A stretch of 40,746 nucleotides of DNA from Candidatus Dependentiae bacterium (GTDB lineage: Bacteria; Babelota; Babeliae; Babelales; UASB340): positions 1 through 40,746 of the forward strand of contig JAHIKO010000039.1 in NCBI GenBank assembly GCA_018897535.1. Direction: 5' to 3'. Below, in pieces: positions 35,085 to 40,746 of this stretch. The position numbers and the translations under genes were made by a program. The first letter of the stretch is position 1; each line of letters opens with the position of its first letter. The notes below the pieces were generated by a model. The model did not search any database and was not told the DNA's origin. It worked only from the letters and a program-made list of their open reading frames with translations.

Positions 35085-35892
35085 TTTCTTGTTCTTCCAA
35101 TTTCTTTTTAATAAATGGGCAATTTGTTTCCAATTTTTTATTATCTAAAACAGCTCGAATAAATTCATTACAAGATTTTAAGCCACATTTGCCACAATTT
35201 AAATTAGGAACCAATTCTTTTAATTTTTTTCCATTCAAAAATCGATTTCTTTCAAGCGCAGGGTCAAGAATTTTGCAACCATAACAATAGCCACAAATAG
35301 CTGAAGGCATTGAATGTTTTAATGTTAGTTTTTGATTTGTTGATATGGCTAAACTTTCTTTAATGTAATCAGCAAGGTCAAAAGAACCTTCACCTGAAAG
35401 ACCATTAACTTCCACTATATGTGTTTTTGAATTTACATCTAAAACATTTACTCTAAAAATTTCTCTTTCTGCTTGAGAAATTAAATCCGCTTTACTTATT
35501 GCAATAATGTCAGCCTGCGTCAAAATTGGACCATATCTGTCGGGACTGCCTGCAGTTATATCAAGAACATTTATACCTAAGCCTTCTTTTACATATGGAG
35601 AACAACGTAAACATAAACCCGCAGTTTCTATAATTAATAAATCTCTATCGGCATATTCTTTGACCATACGTGACAATTCTAAGGCTGTATAATGATCCGG
35701 GCACAATTCTTCCGCCAATCTTTTTTCAGTTTCAACTCCACACTTTTGAGAAATAAGTTCATCATCATTAGTTTTTAAACAATCAAATTTTATGAATAAA
35801 ACATTAAATTCATGTTTTAATTTATTAATTACATGTTTTATAATACTGGTTTTTCCACATCCGGGAGTTCCTGCAAATATAACCAATTTCAT
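35074..35892 (-). CDS. HypB/UreG-like P-loop GTPase with C-terminal Fe-S domain
   Basis: The 272-residue protein starts with Walker A GTPGCGKT at 8-15. A segment ETAGLCLRCSPY follows, with Cys94 and Cys97, which corresponds to the metal-binding switch of HypB. Next comes the G4-like SKAD at 133-136. The C-terminal part has CGYCYGC (Cys200, 203, 206), then CGKCGLKSCNEF (Cys233, 236, 241) and Cys258, a pattern of small [4Fe-4S] domains. HypB-type GTPases deliver nickel, and CooC-type ATPases do likewise. This architecture therefore points to metallocofactor insertion or reactivation, with an unknown target. It overlaps the ABC gene by four bases (ATGA) and the ferredoxin by eleven. Confidence 0.8.
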   Translation of the reverse strand: MKLVIFAGTPGCGKTSIIKHVINKLKHEFNVLFIKFDCLKTNDDELISQKCGVETEKRLAEELCPDHYTALELSRMVKEYADRDLLIIETAGLCLRCSPYVKEGLGINVLDITAGSPDRYGPILTQADIIAISKADLISQAEREIFRVNVLDVNSKTHIVEVNGLSGEGSFDLADYIKESLAISTNQKLTLKHSMPSAICGYCYGCKILDPALERNRFLNGKKLKELVPNLNCGKCGLKSCNEFIRAVLDNKKLETNCPFIKKKLEEQENGK

Positions 35893-36707
35893 TTTTTTCC
35901 CCCCAAATCATCTTTATCATATGGCTGACAAAATATTTTCACTTCATCAATTATTTTTCCCTGTCTTATATCTTCACGAATTTTCAAATTAAAGTTATCA
36001 ACCCAATTTAAATAATACGATATACCTTTCTCTTTCACGCTTGTTTCTATGACTAAATTTATTCCACCGGACTTTATTACCAAACGCTTATCAGCCTTAA
36101 GAGCCAACGCCGGATCATGAGTAACAAGAAAAACAATTTTGCCTTCATTTATTAAAATATCTATAGCATGCTCTTTTTTTATTCCGGCATTTTCAATTTC
36201 ATCAATCAAAATTATTGGCGAATCACTTATAAAAGCCACATCTGCAACCATTAAAGCTCGAGTTTGACCTCCGGATAAATTTAATAAATTCATATCTCTT
36301 GTTATCGGCTCACCTGTGATATTATTTGTGTTTTCTATAATTTTTGAAATAATATCTTCACTTAAATTTTTGCCCCTGGCTTTTATGTGAAGTTTTAAAA
36401 AATTCTCTACAGACATATCGGTTAAAAAATTCATAGACTGCGCAAGATAGGCAATCAGTTTAAATCTCGGGTCAGAACGCCATTCACGTTCGGGTTTTTG
36501 ATCATTTATAAAAATTTTTCGTTTACTTACAGTATCACCTTGTGTTAATTTTTCTATATCATATAAAAGTTGGCTTTTACCCGCACCTGTAGGCCCTACA
36601 ATAGATACAACCTGGCCTCTTTTGATATCTATTTTATCAAAATTTTCAGCTTGACCAAATTTATTAATTCCGGAAAAAATTGTTATTTTCTCTATAATAT
36701 TATTCAT
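35889..36707 (-). CDS. Soluble ABC-type ATPase of the GTPase/ferredoxin operon
   Basis: The 272 residues contain Walker A GPTGAGKS at 38-45, a Q loop near residue 90, a perfect LSGGQ signature at 144-148, Walker B IILIDE ending at 170 and the H-loop His197 in THDP. The D loop (ENAGIKKE) departs from transporter ATPases. No permease gene is nearby and there is no membrane segment, so a transporter role is unlikely. Like redox-activating ABC ATPases it may couple ATP to a conformational or redox step. AGGG precedes the ATG, 37 bases after mraY. Confidence 0.85.
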   Translation of the reverse strand: MNNIIEKITIFSGINKFGQAENFDKIDIKRGQVVSIVGPTGAGKSQLLYDIEKLTQGDTVSKRKIFINDQKPEREWRSDPRFKLIAYLAQSMNFLTDMSVENFLKLHIKARGKNLSEDIISKIIENTNNITGEPITRDMNLLNLSGGQTRALMVADVAFISDSPIILIDEIENAGIKKEHAIDILINEGKIVFLVTHDPALALKADKRLVIKSGGINLVIETSVKEKGISYYLNWVDNFNLKIREDIRQGKIIDEVKIFCQPYDKDDLGGKK

Positions 36708-36732
36708 TTAAACCCTATTTTTTAGTTACTAT

Positions 36733-36752
36733 TAAGATAGTAAACTATCTTA
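36733..36752 (-). other. Stem-loop overlapping the mraY stop codon
   Basis: TAAGATAG and CTATCTTA form an eight-base-pair stem with a four-base loop, and the mraY TAG lies in the stem. It has no T run, so it is not a clear terminator and may affect read-through into the ABC ATPase gene. Confidence 0.35.
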
Positions 36753-37809
36753 TTTTTAACGTCAAAAGCGTCAGAAGTGACAATATTATTGAAATAATCC
36801 AAAATCTAACTGTGATTTTAGCTTCATTCCACCCCATTAATTCATAATGATGGTGAATTGGCGCCATTTTAAAAACTCTTCGTCCCAACAATTTATAAGA
36901 TACAACTTGAATTATTACAGATACTGTTTCTAAAACAAAAATTCCACCAGCTATAGGCAACAATAACTCTTGTTTTGTCATAAGTGCAACAAATGCAAGC
37001 GCTGCTCCCATAGCCATAGAGCCAACATCACCCATAAAAATTTGTGCTGGATAAGTGTTGTACCACAAAAATCCTAGTAAAGCACCGATCAGAGTTGCTA
37101 CCAAAACAGAAAGATCCGAACTTCCAACATATGGAATATATAAATATTGAGCAAAATATTTATGACCTGCAAGATATGCTATCATTGCATATGTTGCAAA
37201 ATTAAACATTAATGGTCCTGCTGCAAGTCCATCAAGGCCATCAGTCAAATTAACGGCATTGCTTGTTCCAATAATTATAAAAATAGCCCAAGGTATAATT
37301 AATAAACCTAAATCCGGATTAAAATTTTTAAAAAAAGGCACACATAAATGTGTATCCGGTTTTAAAATAAAATACCAAGCTAAAGAAAATAGTGTTGCGA
37401 TTAATAGTTGTAACCTGGATTTTAGTTTCGCAGAAATTCCCTTATTAAACTTTATCTTTTTCCAATCATCCAAAAAACCTATTAATCCAAAACCAAGAGT
37501 ACCTAAAGAAAATAACCATACAACCGGACTTGTAAGATCACACCACAAAAACAAATTAATAACAAAGACCATTAAAATAAAAAGCCCACCCATAGTTGGA
37601 GTATCATTTTTAGATTGATGTGAATCCGGAATCCATTCTCTAACTTTCGATCGAAAACTCTTTTTTGACTTATCTATAAACCAATCGCCAAACATAAATG
37701 ACAATATAATTGAAGTTAATAAAGCTGCAATAACTCGCACACTAACATAGTGAAATATGTTTAAAAAGCCATATTTAAACTTTAACAAATTACTCAAATG
37801 ATAAAGCAT
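36745..37809 (-). CDS. mraY: Phospho-N-acetylmuramoyl-pentapeptide-transferase
   Basis: The 354-residue protein has about ten membrane helices and the MraY hallmarks: the Asp-Asp pair in GFLDDWKK, NLTDGLDGLAAG, MGDVGSMAMGAALA and the C-terminal HHHYELMGW. It makes lipid I from UDP-MurNAc-pentapeptide and undecaprenyl phosphate. It is separated here from ftsQ-ftsA-ftsZ, so the division and cell-wall cluster is split. A TATAAT lies 46 bases before the start on the minus strand (37855-37860). Confidence 0.97.
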   Translation of the reverse strand: MLYHLSNLLKFKYGFLNIFHYVSVRVIAALLTSIILSFMFGDWFIDKSKKSFRSKVREWIPDSHQSKNDTPTMGGLFILMVFVINLFLWCDLTSPVVWLFSLGTLGFGLIGFLDDWKKIKFNKGISAKLKSRLQLLIATLFSLAWYFILKPDTHLCVPFFKNFNPDLGLLIIPWAIFIIIGTSNAVNLTDGLDGLAAGPLMFNFATYAMIAYLAGHKYFAQYLYIPYVGSSDLSVLVATLIGALLGFLWYNTYPAQIFMGDVGSMAMGAALAFVALMTKQELLLPIAGGIFVLETVSVIIQVVSYKLLGRRVFKMAPIHHHYELMGWNEAKITVRFWIISIILSLLTLLTLKIR

Positions 37810-37895
37810 AAAAAATCCTTAAAATATTTAACAATTTTGCAAAATACATTTATCATTATAAAACAACAAATAAATAAAATAAGGATTTTAATAAA

Positions 37896-38558
37896 ATGAA
37901 TAGTTTTCAACTTTCGGTATTAAATAAAATAGAAGAGTTAGTAAAAAATAAATTCCAAAACGAAAGTTCAGGCCATGATTGGTGGCATATCTATAGAGTT
38001 TGGCAGACAAGTACAAAAATGGCAGAGTTTGAAAATGCAGACATGTTTATAGTTCAAGTCTCAGCACTATTACATGATATAGCAGATTGGAAATTTCATG
38101 ACGGCAATCAAGATATTGGCCATCAAACAGCAGAAAAAATTTTAAAAGATCTAAATGTTGAAGAAGAAATAATTCAAAAAATAAAAGAAATTGTAAAAAA
38201 TATATATTTTAAGGGTGCGAAAGTTGAGCATCCCAAAATGGAAACAATTGAGGGTATGATAGTTCAAGACGCAGATAGACTTGATGCAATAGGAGCTCTT
38301 GGAATAGCTAGAGCATTTGCCTGTGGCGCACATAAAAATCAAGTAATTTACGATCCAAGTATAAAACCAATTTTACATGATAATATTGATGCATATTTCA
38401 AGAGTCAAAATCCTACAATAAATCATTTTTACGAAAAATTACTTTTATTAAAAGATAAAATGAATACACAAACCGGAAAAAGATTGGCTCAAGAACGACA
38501 CGACTTTATGCAAATTTATCTTAATCAGTTTTATAAAGAATGGAATCAAGAAATTTAA
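37896..38558 (+). CDS. HD-domain phosphohydrolase (YedJ-like)
   Basis: ATAAGGA precedes the ATG. The 220-residue protein has the HD metal-binding residues: His in GHDWWHIYRV, the His-Asp pair in ALLHDIADWKF and the later Asp in VQDADRLDAIGALGIARAF. This pattern is that of the YedJ group of HD hydrolases, which act on nucleotides or other phosphates. The exact substrate is unknown. It diverges from mraY. Confidence 0.88.
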   Translation: MNSFQLSVLNKIEELVKNKFQNESSGHDWWHIYRVWQTSTKMAEFENADMFIVQVSALLHDIADWKFHDGNQDIGHQTAEKILKDLNVEEEIIQKIKEIVKNIYFKGAKVEHPKMETIEGMIVQDADRLDAIGALGIARAFACGAHKNQVIYDPSIKPILHDNIDAYFKSQNPTINHFYEKLLLLKDKMNTQTGKRLAQERHDFMQIYLNQFYKEWNQEI

Positions 38559-38585
38559 TTTACAAAATAATTTTCAGGTAAAAAT

Positions 38586-39800
38586 ATGTCTATAAAAAAC
38601 GTAAAATTATTAATATTATTTAGCTTTTTAACTTTAAATATCTCAGCTTGCAGCCCACTTTTAGTGATGGAAGATTTAGTAAAAAAAAATAATATAGATG
38701 TTTCACAAATATCACTTTTTATAACTTATCATATTAAAAATAATGGAATAGCATTTATAAAATATTTAAAAGATGCCGGTTTTAACGATATAACGGTTAT
38801 AGGAAGACCATATTCAACAAGCCCGCAAGCTAAAGCTGAAATGGAAAAATATTCTAAAGTTTTGACACCATCAAGTGAAGAATTGGAATCTTTAAATATT
38901 ATAGATCAAGTGCTTACACCGGTAATAAAAAATACAGATAAAAAATTTGTATGTTTGGATTTGGGTGGATATTTTAGTAAATATTTTGAAAGTAAAAAAA
39001 TAAGTCCTAAAAATTGTCTTGGAATCGTTGAAGGTACCATGAATGGAATCTGGTTTAATATTTATGAATATACTCCAAGAGTTCCATTATTATCAATTGC
39101 CAGCTCTAATATAAAAGAAAATGTGGAACATTACCTAATTGCAAAAGCAATAATTAGAAATTCTGAATATCTATTAATCAATGAATTTCAACAATCGTTT
39201 ATTGGTAAAAATATTTTAGTTTGCGGGTATGGAAGAATCGGTGAAAAAATTGCGTCACTTCTAAAAAGAGATGCAACCATATATATTTTAGATAAAGATC
39301 CGCTAAAACTTGTAAAAGCTGCTATAGATGGGCTAAAAATATTTCAAAAACAAGATCAACAAAATATAGATATAATAATAGGCGTTACAGGAAATATAGT
39401 TTTTGCGCAAGAACTTATAAATTTAAAAAATAATGTAGTTCTTATAAATGGATCAACAAGACAAAAAGAGTTTGCATTTTCAGCAATAAAAGATCAAATT
39501 ATCACTCAAGAAAATTTTGATGGGCACACTACATATAAACTTAATAATAATAGAGAAATTCATGTTCTTGCAGACGGTTTTCCGGTAAATTTTTGGCGAA
39601 CAGAGTCAACACCGGAATTTTGTCTCGATGCTTTATTTTCAGTTGAATTTGAACTATTAATTGAATTATTAAGACGTTTTAATGAAAATCAACCCCTTAC
39701 CCCGGGGTATTACCCTAGTGAGCATTTTTTTATAAATAAAGAACGTGAAGTTGCCACAATCTGGTTAAAAAAATACTTGAATATAGATTTAACTGTATAA
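38586..39800 (+). CDS. Adenosylhomocysteinase-like lipoprotein, catalytic residues altered
   Basis: The 404-residue protein starts with a lipoprotein signal (lipobox ISAC, Cys22). The rest resembles S-adenosylhomocysteine hydrolase. GIVEGTMNGIW corresponds to the family's GVVEETTTGVH. Further on, PLLSIASSNIKENVEHY aligns where the family has the Ser-Val-Thr-Lys-Ser-Lys-Phe-Asp catalytic stretch. The NAD-binding loop VCGYGRIGE is at about 214. The catalytic Lys and Asp appear replaced, and the N-terminal substrate domain is divergent. It may bind NAD or a ligand without the classic reaction. Such a fold on a lipoprotein is very unusual. It follows the HD gene by 27 bases. Confidence 0.72.
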   Translation: MSIKNVKLLILFSFLTLNISACSPLLVMEDLVKKNNIDVSQISLFITYHIKNNGIAFIKYLKDAGFNDITVIGRPYSTSPQAKAEMEKYSKVLTPSSEELESLNIIDQVLTPVIKNTDKKFVCLDLGGYFSKYFESKKISPKNCLGIVEGTMNGIWFNIYEYTPRVPLLSIASSNIKENVEHYLIAKAIIRNSEYLLINEFQQSFIGKNILVCGYGRIGEKIASLLKRDATIYILDKDPLKLVKAAIDGLKIFQKQDQQNIDIIIGVTGNIVFAQELINLKNNVVLINGSTRQKEFAFSAIKDQIITQENFDGHTTYKLNNNREIHVLADGFPVNFWRTESTPEFCLDALFSVEFELLIELLRRFNENQPLTPGYYPSEHFFINKEREVATIWLKKYLNIDLTV

Positions 39801-39883
39801 AAGCCATTTGAAGCGTTCTATCTTTTTGTTTATAGTAATTATCTATTAATTATTGGTATCTGTAACTTGGATTATATTTAAAT

Positions 39884-40746
39884 ATGAATAACAAATTTGA
39901 CGTTATAGTTGTTGGTGCAGGTCATGCCGGAATAGAAGCTGCATATGCTGCAGCAAAAATGGGCTCAAAAACTCTTTTATTAACAATAGATACAAACAAA
40001 ATAGCTTTAATGCCATGCAACCCGTCAATCGGAGGGCTAGGCAAAGGGCATATTGTCTACGAAATAGAAGCTCTTGGCGGTATAATGCCAAAGCTCTGCA
40101 CACTATCTTATTTACAAGCAAGAATGTTAAACACGAGTAAAGGCCCAGCTGTACAAGGCTTAAGATTACAAATAAATAAATTTGAATATTCTAAAAAAGC
40201 CAAAGAGTTGCTTTCAAAGGTTCAAAATTTAGAAATAAAACAGGGCTTAGTAACAAAAGTTGTTACACAAGAAGAAAATAATATTAAAAAAATTATAGGT
40301 GTTCAAACAAATGACAACACACAGTATTTTGCCAATGCCGTTGTAATAACATCGGGAACATTTCTAAATGGTGTAACCCATATTGGATTTAACACAGAAA
40401 AAGCAGGGCGCCGAGGGGAACAGGCTGTTCCGGAACTTACAGAATCATTAGAATTGGCAACAGGAATAAAATTTAAAAGATTAAAAACAGGAACTCCGCC
40501 AAGATTATTAAAAAACTCTATAGACTTTTCAAAAATGGAAAAACAGGACGCATCAAAACTTGATTATCTTTATGAATTCGAGCCAATAAATGTTGAAGAA
40601 AAAGTTGCGTGCTTTATAACGACAACAAATGACCAAACACATAAAATAATTAGAGAAAATTTAGAACTCTCAGCTCTTTACGGTGGTAAAATTACAGGAA
40701 TAGGGCCACGATATTGTCCATCAATAGAAGATAAAATTAAAAGACA
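39884..40746 (+). CDS. mnmG: tRNA modification enzyme MnmG (GidA), 3'-truncated by the window edge
   Basis: From the ATG at 39884 the frame stays open to the last base (287 codons plus two bases), and the gene runs out of the window. The N-terminal FAD-binding motif is VVGAGHAGIEAAYAA. It continues with the MnmG signature stretch PCNPSIGGLGKGH, then LNTSKGPAVQGLR, KTGTPPRL and GPRYCPSIEDKI. With MnmE it makes the 5-carboxymethylaminomethyl group on wobble uridine of tRNAs such as Lys-TTT and Glu-TTC, both of which are encoded in this window. Confidence 0.96.
   Translation, partial: MNNKFDVIVVGAGHAGIEAAYAAAKMGSKTLLLTIDTNKIALMPCNPSIGGLGKGHIVYEIEALGGIMPKLCTLSYLQARMLNTSKGPAVQGLRLQINKFEYSKKAKELLSKVQNLEIKQGLVTKVVTQEENNIKKIIGVQTNDNTQYFANAVVITSGTFLNGVTHIGFNTEKAGRRGEQAVPELTESLELATGIKFKRLKTGTPPRLLKNSIDFSKMEKQDASKLDYLYEFEPINVEEKVACFITTTNDQTHKIIRENLELSALYGGKITGIGPRYCPSIEDKIKR

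Noticed and set aside
1..40746. CRISPR array, phage genes, insertion sequence or defence island
   Set aside because: No regularly spaced direct repeats, transposase, integrase or recognisable defence gene was seen in either strand.

Overview
This window is AT-rich DNA with the standard genetic code (TAA, TAG and TGA all end genes). It comes from a diderm, peptidoglycan-making bacterium with a host-dependent look. Outer-membrane assembly genes (BamD-like, TamB-like), cell-wall and division genes (mraY, ftsQ, ftsA, ftsZ, pgeF), a type IV pilus or type II secretion ATPase with a pseudopilin, a nucleoside transporter with salvage kinases, and many signal-peptide proteins with no recognisable relatives all sit together. 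The combination best fits a reduced-genome intracellular lineage such as Candidatus Dependentiae (TM6). That placement is inference from gene content; no rRNA gene is present to test it.

Layout. 1-5.5 kb: the 3' part of an MscS-type channel gene, a small membrane protein, and two secreted proteins of unknown function, one over 1000 residues. 5.6-6.1 kb: a minus-strand tRNA group (Glu-CTC, Glu-TTC, Lys-TTT) with a tiny membrane protein gene between the two Glu tRNAs. 6.2-9.3 kb: mgtE, a RluA-family pseudouridine synthase and a secreted single-HKD PLD-family protein. 9.4-16.4 kb: an envelope block with a coiled-coil exported protein, tamB-like, pseudopilin, pilB/gspE-like, then plus-strand bamD-like, yraN and a VIT1/CCC1-like membrane protein. 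16.4-20.2 kb: an NlpC/P60-like secreted peptidase, upp, a tandem pair of related P-loop kinases of which only the first has a signal peptide, and an RRM protein with an RGG tail. 20.4-25.4 kb: the minus-strand run rlmB, ftsQ, ftsA, ftsZ, pgeF. 25.6-26.9 kb: a deoxynucleoside kinase and plus-strand tRNAs Val, Asn and Asp embedded in GC-rich repeats that begin directly at tRNA 3' ends. 26.9-32.6 kb: a HAD hydrolase, FkbM methyltransferase, bifunctional sugar-phosphate isomerase, rpmE, prfA, a small secreted protein and a NupC-like transporter. 32.6-40.7 kb: an exported MEMO1-AMMECR1 fusion, a secreted basic protein, a tight operon of ABC ATPase, HypB-like GTPase and ferredoxin downstream of mraY, an HD phosphohydrolase, an adenosylhomocysteinase-like lipoprotein, and the start of mnmG.

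Two themes deserve follow-up. First, several proteins whose folds are normally cytoplasmic (P-loop kinase, MEMO1-AMMECR1, adenosylhomocysteinase-like) carry export signals here, which suggests an enzyme set acting in the periplasm or in the host. Second, the overlapping three-gene ABC ATPase/GTPase/ferredoxin operon, rich in cysteine motifs, looks like an undescribed cofactor or metal-centre maturation or reactivation machine. Nucleotide scavenging (NupC-like, deoxynucleoside kinase, Upp, NadR-like kinases) fits a parasite that takes nucleosides from its host.
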